A stretch of 64,000 bases of DNA from Chrysemys picta bellii (taxonomy: Eukaryota > Chordata > Testudines > Emydidae). The stretch lies in assembly GCF_011386835.1 (NCBI RefSeq), contig NC_088797.1:93444264-93508263 (forward strand), given 5' to 3'. The translations under genes and the position numbers were made by a program. Positions within the stretch are counted from its first letter, which is position 1, and each line of letters opens with the position of its first letter. The notes beneath the pieces were generated by a model. The model was not told the DNA's origin, ran no database searches, and saw only the letters and a list, made by a program, of their open reading frames with translations. Of this stretch, positions 32,852 through 44,053 are shown in pieces.

Positions 32852-33588
32852 CAGGGCTGCCCGGGGGGGGGACAAGTGGGGCAATTTGCCCCAGGCCCCG
32901 GGTATGTCCAAGGCTCCCCCCACCTCCATCTTCCCCCATCCCCCGGCATCTCAGCCGGTAAGGGGGCGGGGCTACAAGCTGCGGCCGAGCGGCGGGAACT
33001 CAAGCCCCGCTGGAGACACCAGGCGGCTGCAGCGATGTTTGGGAGAGGGGTAAGCGGCATGGTAAGGGGCCGGGGCACCCCCGACCCCATCCCCCACAGC
33101 CCTGACCCCCAGCTCTGAGCCCAGCCCCTCTAAGCTGGGCACCACCCGACCCCATCCCCCCCACAGCCCTGACCCCCAGCGCCGAGCCCAGCCCCTCTGA
33201 GCCGGACACCCCCCGACCCCATCTCCCCACAGCCCTGAGCCCAGCCCCTGTGAGCTGGGTACCCCCCAACCCAAAGCCCAGCTCCCCACCCAGCCCTGGG
33301 CAACAGCAGCACCACCCCCATGCAGCGACAGCCCATTGGCTCCAACCATCACCCAGCAACAGCCCATTATGTAATTGCAAATGTAGACATACCATTAAAG
33401 CATTTAATGTTTTTAAATAATGTATTTAGTGTATTTTCAAATTATTACAAATTAATTTTTGAATCTACTTCACTAGTTATTTTTTACATTTCCAAATACA
33501 TGTTACTATGGTATTGCAACTTTTTTTTATGGAAGGAGCCCCCGAAATTGCTTTGCCCCAGGCCCCCTGAATTCTCTGGGCAGCCCTG
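32852..33588. mobile_element. Nested hAT element inside the outer hAT
   Basis: 737 bp, ends CAGGGCTGCCC and GGGCAGCCCTG. Flanking 8-mers CCCAGAGT (32844-32851) and CCCGGAGT (33589-33596) differ at one base. It carries a GC-rich minisatellite and an AT-rich right part. It separates two copies of a GC-rich unit of the outer element. Confidence 0.8.
33066..33275. repeat. Minisatellite, unit about 66 bp
   Basis: Three to four tandem units built on CACCCCCGACCCCATCCCCC then ACAGCCCTGACCCCCAGC, followed by GAGCCCAGCCCCTCTGAGC. The third and fourth units are shortened. This explains the overlapping long GC-rich ORFs in all frames. Confidence 0.85.
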
Positions 33589-33679
33589 CCCGGAGTGTGT
33601 GAGGAGCCGGGGAGGGAGAGAAGCGGGGTCCCCTGGAGCCAAGCCCAGGCTGCGGCGGCGGCGAGAGGGGCTCCCGGAG

Positions 33680-34030
33680 TGTGTGAAGAGGTGAGCGGCC
33701 GGCTGGGCTCGTACGGTGCTGAGCAGGTAGCCCCGCAGCCGGAGATCCTCACCTTCCCGCCCGCTGGGGCTGGGCCAGGGCGTGGTGAGGCTGAAGAGCA
33801 GCAGGTCCAGGGGGCTCTCCAGGTCCTCGGCTGCCAGCATGTCAGGGGTGAGGGCGGTGAGCACAAACTGATCCACCTTGGCCACCAGCAGCGCCGCAAA
33901 GCCCAGGGAGGGGCCATGTTCTCCGCGCCGCCCTGCAGCCGCACTGCCACCTGGAAGTACTCCCAATCTGCGCCGCCCAGCAGCTCCACCCGCATGGGGA
34001 CAGAGTCACGGCTAGGCCAAGCCTTGGCCG
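33680..34030 (-). pseudogene. FRAS1/FREM-like CSPG-repeat fragment captured by the hAT
   Basis: The minus strand reads [20 protein letters not shown] in one frame. After a shift near 33920 it reads [20 protein letters not shown], then [20 protein letters not shown] and [13 protein letters not shown]. The pattern ([26 protein letters not shown]....GYLLST) is characteristic of CSPG repeats in FRAS1/FREM extracellular-matrix proteins. It is frameshifted and lies inside the outer hAT, so it is a captured pseudogene piece and not a local gene. The parent gene is not determined. Confidence 0.6.
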
Positions 34031-34418
34031 CCCGTGTGCTGGTAGCGGATCCCACATTTGGGGGGGAGCCCAGTGCTGGGGCAGCAGGGGGTGCGGGTGG
34101 GGGGGGCCACTGGTGGGCTGGAGGGGGCAGCCAAAAATTTTTTTGCTTGGGGCAGCAAAAAACCTAGAGCCGGCCCTGCCCTAAGTGACCACGCCAAGAT
34201 GGGGGCCAACCCCCCCCCTGAAATCCTGGGCCCAGACTTGTTTGGGTTACAAGGACTCTGCCAGACAGGAAAGTGGAAGGGGAGCCCTTGAGGTCAGGCA
34301 GGCCTCTGGGTAAAGGAATTGGGAGCAAGGACTCAGATCCTTTCGCTAGCCCATTTCACCAGGGTAGTGTATAAGCCAGGAAAGTTCACCACAATAGTGG
34401 ACCATTCCCTCACCTACA

Positions 34419-35864
34419 TAAAGCATCATATCTGGGAAGTTCACTGTATGTACCTTCAGTGGTGAACCCTCTCCTAAAAAAGTACTTCTTTGTGCAGACT
34501 TTTGCGCTCCATGTCCGATACACTTTCACAAGAATCTTCTTCCGTAAACAGCTGCCCCTTAGCACTAGTATTTTGATGGCACAAACTGGACAAAACTTCG
34601 CTTCAAATCCGTGCCACTGCTTGCTCATCAGCAGAGCCTTCCTGCAGCAGCAGTGTCAAGACGTTGTAGCCTCTTCTGTTTACTATTTAGATAAAGCCAA
34701 AACTGGGGCAGGATTCCCACGGAAGAGCACCTAGTCCTAGCTAACGTGCCTGGTGTGTTGCATGGCCCAGGATCTCTTCCAGCACTATGAAATTTAGTGT
34801 AGTTGTAGTCTTTCAACTATGTTGCAAGATTAAAAAAATAAGGGCTGGGGGGAGGATAACAATACAAAAAAAGAGAACAGCCAGCTGTGCTGAGAGTCTG
34901 TCACAGTCATGACTATGGCAAGGCACATCCTTCATCTCGCCGGGCTCAGCTTTTCCCTCTCTGGTGGTGGGGTGCCTGGAGTAAATCTGTCCCACACCAC
35001 AGAGCTTTTATTCCTCACTCAGATTTTATTTTTCAATGTTTTGCAGGGTGGGCCTCAGGATAGGCCCAACAAGTACGCTTCAGCCAAACAACAGAAACAA
35101 ATTCATAACCAAAAAGGGAGTACCTTTCCCTGTCCCTTCTCTGGGATGTTGCCTTGTTACGTTGGCTTCTGGTGCCAGTTCTGCTCTGAACAGGCTGTTA
35201 GCTGGGTTGCTTCCCCTATAGGGAGGAGAGCAGCCTTCCACCCAGGAGAATCCTTTTCCTCCCACTGCTACTAGCCTGCTGCAGCTTGTCTCTCATCCCT
35301 CCTCCCTCTCTCTCACCAGCCCTTAATTGGACTCAAGTGTCCCTAGCTGACCTGAGGTTACCTTTTTTCAGCTCATGGGGAAAAGGACCTTTACATTCTA
35401 GGGCCTTCTTCCACTCTCTCTTACAGCTGTCTGGTCTGACTTTGTCACATGACAAGTCTTGTCATGACACTTCAAGACCACCAACAGCAATTCCGGGCCC
35501 CAAGGCAGAACAGTCAATGGGCCCCCAGCCCACGCAGACACAGTCTGCCTGACATTTTGGTGGTGCTGCACCTGCGCTGGCTGGTGCCCAGCAAGCTGCC
35601 GGCTGCGCTGCTGGGCGAGCTCTTCCAGCACGGCCAGAACTTCCAATGCCTGCCCAGCTGCCTTCACCACCACCAGTATCACCCTGCAACATCTAGGAGC
35701 CCTGCTGCCCTGCCGCCCACTTGGGCGATTTAAAAGGGCCTGGGGATCCCAGCTACAGTGGCAATCAGATAGAAAATTCTGGAATTGGAATGATTGAATG
35801 GAGCTGAGGTTTCTAGAAAGGTATTTGTTTCTCTTAGGTACTTATATATGCCCCCCCCCCCCAT
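34419..35864. other. Intergenic, unassigned
   Basis: No convincing gene. About 35480-35740 is GC-rich with a reading frame (LRWLVPSKLPAALLGELFQH) that I cannot assign. The rest looks like decayed repeat. Confidence 0.4.
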
Positions 35865-35946
35865 TACCATAGTATCTGAGCGCTTCACAATTGTATATAT
35901 CCTCACAGCTCCCTGATGAGGAAAGGAAGTATTATCCCATTCTGCA
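35865..35946 (+). repeat. MIR-like SINE fragment
   Basis: AGTATCTGAGCGCTTCACAA, then ATCCTCACAGCTCC, then AAGTATTATCCCATTCTGCA. Abuts the CR1 to its right. Confidence 0.6.
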
Positions 35947-36905
35947 GATTCATAGATTCCAAGGCCAGAAGGGACCATTGTGATCATCTAGTCTGACCTT
36001 CAAAGAATTCCTCATGCATCTCTTTCAGAAAAAAAACCTATCTTGTTTTAAAAATTGCCAGTGATGAAGACTCCACCACAACCCTGGTAAACTGGTGCAG
36101 TGGTTTATTAATCTCACTGTTTAAAAAAAAAAAAAAAAAAAAAAAGCTTTATTTCTAGTTTGAATTTGTCTACCTTCAACTTCCAGTTATTAGATCATGT
36201 TATACCTCTGCTAGATAGAAGAGCCTGTTATCAAATATTTGTTTCCCACATAGGTTTCATAAACTGTGATCAAGTCATCCCTTAACCTTCTCTTTGTTAA
36301 GCCAAATAGATTGAGCTCCTTGAGTCTATCACGATAAGGCAGGTTTTTTAATCCTTTAATCATTCTTGTAGCGCTTCTCTGAAACCTCTCCAGTTTATCA
36401 ACGTCCTTCTTGAATTGTGGGCACCAGAACTGGACACAGTATTTGAGCAGCAATCTCACCATGCCAAATACAGAGGTAAAATAACCTCTCTACTCATACT
36501 AGAGAGTCCCCTGTTTAGGCATTCAAAGGTAGCATTAGCTCTTTTGGCCACAGCATCACACTGGGAGCCCATGTTCAGCTGATTATCCAGCACCTCTCAA
36601 ATCATTTTCAGAGTTGTTGAGTCCCAGGATAGACACCCCCATTGCATAAGTATGTTATACATTCTTAGCTTCTAGATGTATACAATAACATATAGCCATA
36701 TTAAAATGCATATTGTTTGCTTGCACTCAGTTTACCAAGCAATTCAGATCACTCTCTATCAGTGACCTGTCCTCTTCATTGTTTACCTCTCCCCAATTTT
36801 TGTGTTGTCTGCAAACTTTATCAGTGATGATTTTATGTTTTCTTCCAGGTTGTTGATAAAAATGTTAAATAGCATGGGGCCAAGAATCAATCCCTGCAAA
36901 ACCCT
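35947..36905 (-). mobile_element. CR1 LINE, second copy, older
   Basis: The 3' end near 35947 reads, on plus, TTCATAGATTCCAAGGCCAG then AAGGGACCATTGTGATCATC, a CR1 tail. The minus-strand frame at 36211-36462 gives LLLKYCVQFWCPQFKKDVDK, LERFQRSATRMIKGLKNLPY and LNLFGLTKRRLRDDLI. Further 5' only scraps remain (TTGTGTTGTCTGCAAACTTT). Contains a poly-A run at 36122-36145. Confidence 0.88.
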
Positions 36906-37365
36906 CAAGCAGAGCTAGCATGAATATGTCTACGCAAATTGGGAATCACACTTCCCAGCTCAAATGTATACATACCCTATGTGATGGAGCAGGAAACCAT
37001 CTCTTGAGTCCCAGACTAGTGCTGTAATCATTGGACCATCATTCCATATCCTGCCTTTTAGCAGGCAGTGAAATTCCTGCTAGAGAACATAGCTAATAGA
37101 AAGCATGAAAGGACCAAGAGGTTCTAGATGGGATGGCAAGAGGGGTGAAAAAAGCAGAATTTTGATAATGTTTCTGAAGGCCAAGGCTGTGTGTGAACCA
37201 CTGCTGAGTGATTAACAATCAGTCTGTTAGCCTATACAGAGAGTGTAATACAAGCATTTAAATCATTACTTGGTAAAGTGCTCCAAGAGCATTCCATTAT
37301 GAAAGGTGTTACAAAAACCAAATACTCTTATCTACTCTGCTGTTATCAGAACTATACCAAAATAT
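36906..37365. other. Intergenic, nothing recognised
   Basis: About 36980-37050 has a weak MIR-tail resemblance (GTCCCAGACTAGTGCTGTAA, TCATTGGACCATC). Confidence 0.35.
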
Positions 37366-37448
37366 AGGAGTACTTGTGGCACCTTAGAAACTAACAAATT
37401 TATTAGAGCATAAGCTTTCGTGGACTACAGCCCACTTCTTCGGATGCA
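37366..37448 (-). mobile_element. Penelope-like tail, short fragment
   Basis: GTACTTGTGGCACCTTAGAA, then ACTAACAAATTTATTAGAGC and ATAAGCTTTCGTGGACTACA match the other copies. Confidence 0.7.
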
Positions 37449-37839
37449 TATATACCAAAATATGACTTTTATAAAAAAGTAGAGAATTTAAATTATTTTA
37501 CTACATTCTGGACTGCCATATCCTGATAATTTTTACACACATTCAATATGTGATTGATCATAGCATTAAAAAGTGTCATCCCTGTGAATATACCCACTAT
37601 TTTCAGGTAGAGAGGAAGCATATAAAAATCAAACAGAAGAGCTTTAGTAGTTACGGAAAAATATAGAATACAAATGCAAAATACGTGGTCACTTTTAAAA
37701 AAAATATACGATTTTGTAACTAAAATACCAAATTCTAACTCCTGGCTATAATTATCAACTCAAAAATGGCTTGTAATGAATAGTGTAAAGATACTGTCTC
37801 AAATAAGGTAACATACTGTTAATAAAGAGATGTGATGAT

Positions 37840-38725
37840 TATATTACTATATGCTTCTCTGGACAAAAGCTCACTGTTGTAGCAATTATTGTTTTGTCTG
37901 TGATGTTTACATGGCAAGTATTTGTCAACTTGTTAATACTCCCTAAATAAACTGGAATCCTCCTGGGATGCTTGAGTGATAGTGTAGTGTCTGGAAAGAG
38001 TACATACAGAAACCACATTGCCACTTTGCAAATGTCCCAACTGATGCATTGCTCAAGAAGGTTGGTGAAGCGGAATGAGTGGAATAAACTCATTCTCAGA
38101 GAAGGAGAAACCTTTGATAGATTACAGCACAGCTTGATACAGTCAGAAATCCAGTGTGGCATATCCTGGGCTGTAATCAGCTGCCCTTTAATCCTTTCAG
38201 CAAAGGCTACAAAAAGGCTAGGACCTGAAAGTCTGCACATTCCAGGTGAATGGATAAGGCCCTCCAAATATCCAAGCTATGCTGCTTCTCTTCTGCTTTG
38301 TAAGAATGTAGTTTCAGAAAGAATACCAGAAGATGAATAGTCTGTCTGAAGTGGAATACAGACAGATAAAACCTTCGGCATGAATTTAGGGTGCAGTCTC
38401 AGGGAGTTCTTGATGGTGGAAATGAACATCTTGCATGCTCTCTGAATGGCTTGAAGCTCCAATATATTTATATGGAGCAAAACTTCCAGAGATTTACAGA
38501 GTGTCTGAGCCTAAGTTGATCCAGATGGGCTCCCCAACCTTTGGTAGATGCATCTGTTACCAGGGTCACAGTTGTTTCTGGTGACAGGAGGGGAATACCT
38601 CTGCATACTTTTGGCATATTCAGCCACCAATTCAGGGGCAGAGGGCTCAAGAAGGAGGCTAATGGTTTAAGGCAAAAGCAGTGGGGGGGATCAGGAGGGG
38701 AAGGAGGGCGGAACATTCAGTAGTA
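37840..38725 (-). pseudogene. DIRS-like retroelement relic (RNase H and tyrosine recombinase)
   Basis: The 5' part (38468-38716) reads LNWWLNMPKVCRGIPLLSPE then TTVTLVTDASTKGWGAHLDQ, the start of a retroelement RNase H domain, continued near 38470 by HINILELQAIQRACKMFI. The 3' part (37900-38267) reads GPSLFVAFAERIKGQLITAQ, DMPHWISDCIKLC and, at a distance, ISWDICKVAMWF. This resembles the C-terminal half of DIRS-type tyrosine recombinases with key residues decayed. Frames are broken throughout. Confidence 0.6.
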
Positions 38726-39543
38726 GGAGCAGAATGTTGGCTGGTCCAGGCCCCCCTCTTTGAGACTCAACTCCAGACCCCCTACCCTTCCCCTTAGCTG
38801 CCTTAGGTTCTCCCATTCCTTCCTTTCAAACAAGCCCCATGCTCCCTCCCTCCCTCTCAAGTGGTACCATATTCCTTCAAATACCCGGGTCCCCATTAGT
38901 TTCCCCAGTTATCTTCCTGCTTCTTGTGCTGGGTGCAAAAAAATAGATTTCTGCCTTCAACCACACCTGTCCCACTGCTCTGGACCTCCTGAGGGGGAAA
39001 TCTGTGACTTTCTCAGTGGGGAGGAATGGCTTATGGAACTCCACAAAAACAAACATGTTGGCAAACAATAACGCTTCTGGGTGCCGTTATTTGGCTGAGG
39101 TATTGGACTAAAGACAGAGGATAACTTTTTTCCTTTAATCTTTTGTGTCTGCTATAATGGCATGGCTACATCTTTTTTCATGCACTGCTCAGGAAATCTA
39201 GGAGCATATCTTTCCCCAGCCACCACTGGGGGTGGGGAGTGGGAAGAGGAGTTATTAATAATGGAGAAGCTCATGTTTAGTGTGTGGTTGATTGCTGATA
39301 TATCTTCATCTGAGAGACATAACAGTCTCTTTTGCCAACCCAATACTTCCATAAAAAGCAGGATCTTTGTGAAATGAGTTGTTGCTTTGTTGGAAGATCC
39401 TGTCTAAAACTAAAGAAACTAAATTCAGAAATGCCAACACTACATTCTGTATCAGTTCAGATTGTTGCATACATAATACATCTGACAAGCAAAGAAATGC
39501 AAATGTTAACCCATGTAACAATATATAGCTTCTATTCCTCCTC
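38726..39543. other. Intergenic, nothing recognised
   Basis: Pyrimidine-rich patches (38760-38890) and AT-rich sequence without coding signal. Confidence 0.4.
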
Positions 39544-39546
39544 TCA

Positions 39547-39843
39547 GGCTTGGTCTACACTACCCCCCCTAATTCGAACTAAGGTACGCAACTTCAGCTA
39601 CGTGAATAACGTAGCTGAAGTTCGAAGTACCTTATTTCGAATTAGTTCAAACTTACCTTGGTCCACACTCGGCAGGCAGGCTCCCCCGTCGACTCCGCGG
39701 TACTCCTCTCGGCGAGCTGGAGTACCGCAGTCGACGGCGAGCACTTCCGGGTTCGACTTATCGCGTCCAGACTAGACGCGATAAGTCGAACCCAGAAGTT
39801 CGATTTCCAGCCGTCGAACTTGCCGGTAAGTGTAGCCAAGGCC
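39547..39843. mobile_element. Harbinger-related MITE with three hairpins
   Basis: 297 bp with ends GGCTTGGTCTACACTA and TGTAGCCAAGGCC, flanked by TCA (39544-39546, 39844-39846). The left end differs from the 4.84 kb Harbinger terminus by one base in 16. It contains three successive inverted repeats: 39571-39603/39609-39643, 39686-39706/39719-39737 and 39743-39767/39775-39799. Confidence 0.85.
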
Positions 39844-39846
39844 TCA

Positions 39847-40364
39847 GAGAGAGATCTTCCCACTAACGCAACCATGCAGAATTTCACCTGGTTGGGATGC
39901 CAGCACTCTAGCAATCCCTTCCCAATAATCAGAGTTGTGTCTTCTCATAACTCTCAATGCCTACCTGGAAGTTGTTCTTTTGTGTGTGCTGTCCCGTCCA
40001 GCTGTCGCTTTCCACAAAAAACACCACCACCACCTTTCCTGAACAACTGAATCAGTTTCCATCTACAAACCTTGCCGTCGTCTTCTCGCTAGGTTTCAAC
40101 TGACTTTCTGAAATATTTTGTGGTATAATTTGATTTTTATGAAGGGCCTACATCAAATTAGAATGCATTGTCATGTCTTAAAAAAAATCTTCCCTTCAGA
40201 AGGATTCCAGAGTGTAACAGTCTCTGCCCTTAGAGATTTTTCACCCACTACTGCCATGCAGAGCGTCTGTAGTGGATGTGGAGGAATCATTCTGAACTAG
40301 AAAAGTACATCACAGCTCTATATAGTTGTATTCACCTTGTGATTTAAAAAAATAAAAGTTGGAC
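39847..40364. other. Intergenic, nothing recognised
   Basis: Mixed composition, no support for a gene or named repeat. Confidence 0.4.
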
Positions 40365-41080
40365 AAGATCAGATCATGGATGAAGAACAGCCAGCTGAAG
40401 CTGAACCTGAGCAAAAAGAGGCAATGCAGCTAGACAGAAGAAAGTATTCTGAATTTGCAGCCAAAGTGCGGTGATTGAAGGTTCACATCCATAATTGGTC
40501 AATTCAGTCAGTAGTTTAGCAGTGGTCTTGGATTCCTCACTGACACAGCTCTCACATTGCAACAGAAGCAAGTAATGCTTTCTACTATCTCTGGTTAGCT
40601 AGGAGACTTTGTCCCATCCTGGTGAATGCAGACCTGGCCTCTGTCATTTATGCCTTGTCACCTCTCAGCTGGACTACAGAAATGCAGTATACCTGGGCAT
40701 GAAACCTTCAACACTTAAGAAACTCCGCTAGTACAAAACACTGCATCACATCTCATCAGCAACACAGGCTACCGTGAGCACATCACACCTGTCCTCTGTT
40801 CTTGACACAGGTTTCCCACAGAATTTTGACACAGTTCAAGGTCTCTGTCTTTTTCTTTAAAGCACTCTATGGTTGGGGTCCAGGATACCTAAAAGCCTGT
40901 TTAAAGTTCCAGGATGAAGACTGTGGTCAACAACAATAAGAGTAAAGCTTGTCTATGTGGGATGGTATGAGAGCGTGCAATGAACTCCCCTAGGAACTAA
41001 GGGCTATCCCAAACCTCACCACTTTCCACTTCAAATGAAAGGTCCATTTATTTGAACTTGCCTTCTCTAGTATAAACACA
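40365..41080 (+). mobile_element. L2-type LINE relic
   Basis: Broken frames retain the order of the C-terminal reverse transcriptase region: KNSQLKLNLSK, then GLGFLTDTALTLQQ, then QNTASHLISNTGYREHITPV. This is the L2/CR1-clade end. Numerous stops and indels. Confidence 0.65.
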
Positions 41081-41743
41081 AACATGTATGTAAAAAAGGT
41101 CCAGAAAAACAACCAAAGAATCAAACAAACTTACCAAAACAAGACACTGCACTTCACACGCTTCTCTCTCAAGGGAGAGGATGAGAGAGCAAACAGGTGA
41201 CAGAAGTATAGTCATGTTGCACTACAGGAAGGTGCTCAAGATGCTACAGTAACTAACAACCTACATCTAGAATAGAATGTGTGACATCCAAGCAGGCGTG
41301 CAGGGGTGTGACAGAACTGCTGAAAGTGTGTCATTCCCACAACAATACGTGGCAGCCTGAATCTGACCAAACCCATGGGAGAGTATAAACAACCACAAGG
41401 GATACAAGAAAATAATAGGCTAAATTTGATTAACATACAGAGCCAAGACAGGCAGCCTCCTAAAAGAAAATTCCTATATTCTGAATGCTGCCATACCTGG
41501 ACTTCACAAAATACCATCAACTATGGGCCCATCACAAAGACCATCCCTTCATCCACACATTGGGGTACTGATCACAGGTGAGGCTGAGCTGCATTGGCAG
41601 AGGACCCAATGGGTCTTTGCACTCCTCTGATCTGAGGGATGGGTGGGGAACAGTTCAGTCCCCTCTGTAAGTTAGAGATCTCAATATTAACTGATCTCTT
41701 GTTGGAGACAAATGTAAAGTAACAGTACATTTGAGGACAGGAC
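41081..41743. other. Intergenic, nothing recognised
   Basis: No gene or repeat family supported. Confidence 0.4.
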
Positions 41744-41744
41744 A

Positions 41745-42042
41745 AGACTACATCTACACTAGCCCTTTTGTCGGTATAACCTATGTCCCTCAGGGGTGTG
41801 AAAAAAACCACACCCCGAGCGACGTTACTTACACCGACAGAAGCACCAGTGTGGACAGTATTGTGTCGGTGGGAGAGCTTCCCCGGCCGACATAGCTACC
41901 GCCGCTCATTGGGGGTGGTTTCCTTATATTGACAGGAGAGCTCTCTCCTGTCAGCATACAGCAGCTACATGGGAGATCATACAGAAACACAGCTGAGCCA
42001 GTACAGCTCTGCCGCTGCAAGGTCTCTAGTGTAGACATGGCC
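41745..42042. mobile_element. Harbinger-related MITE
   Basis: Ends CTACATCTACACTAG and CTAGTGTAGACATGGCC are inverse repeats like the Harbinger termini. Internal GTGTGGACAGTATTGTGTCG, then GTGGGAGAGC, is shared with the element at 42169. Confidence 0.75.
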
Positions 42043-42168
42043 ATAGTGAAAGACATATTAGATCAAATCTGTGGCTCATCTAGACCAGTAACCCATCTGA
42101 CAGCAGCCAGTAACAGATGCTTCAGACAGAATGTACATTGATTCCAGCAATCAGGGAACAAAGACAAA

Positions 42169-42408
42169 GGCTATGTCTACACTACAGCTTATAGCGGCTT
42201 AACTTACGTTGCTGCAGGGTGTGTGTGAATAAGTCACATACACCCCCGACCCCACAGTGACATAAGTTACACCAGCATGAGCACCGGTGTAGACAGTGCT
42301 GTCGGTGGGAGAAACTTGCGGGGGCTGGAGTAGTTAAGAGCTCTGCATCGACTTAGCTATGCATTAGTGCAGCTATGCCACTGTCAACTCTCTAGTGTAG
42401 CTGTGCCC
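42169..42408. mobile_element. Harbinger-related MITE
   Basis: Ends GGCTATGTCTACACTA and CTAGTGTAGCTGTGCCC. Internal GTGTAGACAGTGCTGTCGGT, then GGGAGA, parallels the preceding element, with which it lies in tandem about 125 bp apart. Confidence 0.75.
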
Positions 42409-42497
42409 AAGGTGAATGGCACTAGATGCTCTTGGGAGAGCACTAGATCAACCATTGTTACATGCTAGATCAACAGAAACAAACTGCTTCACTATTT

Positions 42498-42544
<47 letters not shown>

Positions 42545-42551
42545 CACACAG
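42498..42551. repeat. (CA)n microsatellite
   Basis: About 27 CA units with one interruption (CACGCACA). Confidence 0.97.
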
Positions 42552-43782
42552 TTTGAATACGAAAGTGTGCACGTTCCCAAAGCAGTGCCTGCGAAGGGTT
42601 TGATTTTTCTTGGAAGGCATTAGTTACCATGGTAATGAAAATGATTTAAAAACTTGATCAAAGTAGGAAAAACAGGTCCATGAGGTAGAGGAGAAGGGAA
42701 ATGGCAACATTCTCAACCTCATGCCCCTTTTCAATATGGGACAGCTCAATTCAGCATAATGGCTGCCACTTTCCGAAGAATACAAGAAAGGAAATAGATC
42801 AATGTACTCTATCGCCTCATACAGCTTGTACATCTGCAATAGTGCAAGCTAGCACCTGGCCCTAAGGCATACACTTATATACACAACTTGCACAGATATT
42901 TATATGACACATGGAAAGAAGAAAAACCCCTGTGATCAAAATTGATGTCCCCCCTAACAATCACTAATGTTTAAGTTTATACTATTTTTAGTTAAGTTAT
43001 AGTTAGCTGCTTTTCTGATTTGTTTTTATACATCTATGGGGCTCCTAGTGAGTAATCGGAATATTCATTTAATCCTTTTCCTATAGTCTAGTGCCTTTAA
43101 AAACTCATTCGATTGAAAGGACTTAATGGCTAAGAGGGATTTATATCTGATATGTATCTTTCATTTCTCGCTTTCAGGCCAATCTTTTATTGAAAAACAC
43201 TGAGAAATTGGCCTCTGCCTTGCTATAACAATCCTAGCACATCCAAGTTGTTGGCCATTTCCATACTTACATCATTATTTTCCAGACTTTTTAGGTACAG
43301 TTTCAAGAAAGCAAGTATACCTTCCTTTTGCTCCTGAGTAGGTCTCAAGCTTACTCGTTATCTGATTCCAGACCCTCTGACTTCAAATTCATTCTCCTTG
43401 AAGTGCCCTAACAGTGACTGGCCACAACTTACACTTTCAATGTCCAATTCCAGTTTGGGGCAATAAAAGCAGATTTTATTGGCATAGTAGAGAAAACATT
43501 GCAAAATAAAAGATAATTGGAAATAAATACATTAATAAAATTCAAAACAAAGTGCTGCTAACCAGTCACAATATATACTTTACAAATGTATGAAAATACT
43601 AGCTGGCCTCTAGACCATTCCCAGCACTCTGAAGACTCTCTCAATCAAATATTCAGCTGCTCACATTTCTCAACTTTTCCAACAAGCATAATTTTGATCA
43701 TGTTTAGGCTCATTCTAACACGATAACAGTAAAAGTTTGTTATAAAGAGGAGGGTGATAAATTGTTTTTCTGAGCCACTTGA
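42552..43782. other. Intergenic, nothing recognised
   Basis: AT-rich, no supported feature. Confidence 0.45.
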
Positions 43783-44053
43783 GGACAGGACAAGAAGTAA
43801 CTGGTTAAATTGCAGCAAGGGGGAGTTAGATTAGACATTACAAAAACTTCCTTATTGTAAGGATAGTTAATATCTGGAATTAATTGCCTAGGGAGGTTCT
43901 GGAATCTCTGTCATTGGAGGTTTTTAAGAACAGGTTATACAAACACCTGTCAGGGATGGTCTGGATAATACTTAATCCTGCCATGAGTGCAGGGGACTGG
44001 ACTAGATGATCGATCAGGGTTCCCTTGCAGTCCTACACTTCCATGATTCCCAG
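43783..44053 (+). mobile_element. CR1 LINE 3' end
   Basis: GTTAGATTAGACATTACAAA, then TGCCTAGGGAGGTTCTGGAA, TCTCTGTCATTGGAGGTTTT and GGGACTGGACTAGATGATCG follow the CR1 3' UTR order, ending in TTCCATGATTC. Confidence 0.85.

Larger units (their letters stand above)
32407..34178. mobile_element. GC-rich non-autonomous hAT element (outer)
   Basis: Ends CAGGGCCGGCTCTAGG and CCTAGAGCCGGCCCTG are perfect inverse repeats of 16 bp with the CAGGG start common in hAT elements. Subterminal GCTTGGGGC(G/A)GCA occurs near both ends. Flanking 8-mers CCCTAGCC and CCCTAAGT match only partly. Contents are a duplicated GC-rich unit, a nested hAT and a FRAS1/FREM-like fragment. No transposase. Confidence 0.75.
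26515..34418 (+). mobile_element. LTR-like repeat broken by nested insertions
   Basis: Host pieces at about 26515-26539, 31382-31868, 31989-32406 and 34179-34418 read as one element once three insertions are mentally removed. It starts near TGTAAGGGACTGTTGTCC and contains a polyadenylation signal (TTTAATAAATTG at about 32308). About 31640-31850 has repeated GGGAGCAGAG / GGGGCCAGAGAAG phrases. Edges are approximate and the LTR family is not established. Confidence 0.5.

Noticed and set aside
32349..34291. Many long overlapping ORFs on both strands
   Set aside because: Produced by GC-rich, repetitive hAT sequence and a minisatellite. Only the FRAS1/FREM-like stretch has family resemblance, and it is frameshifted.
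35462..35733. GC-rich ORFs on both strands
   Set aside because: No family resemblance I can name; compositional ORFs in a probable decayed repeat.
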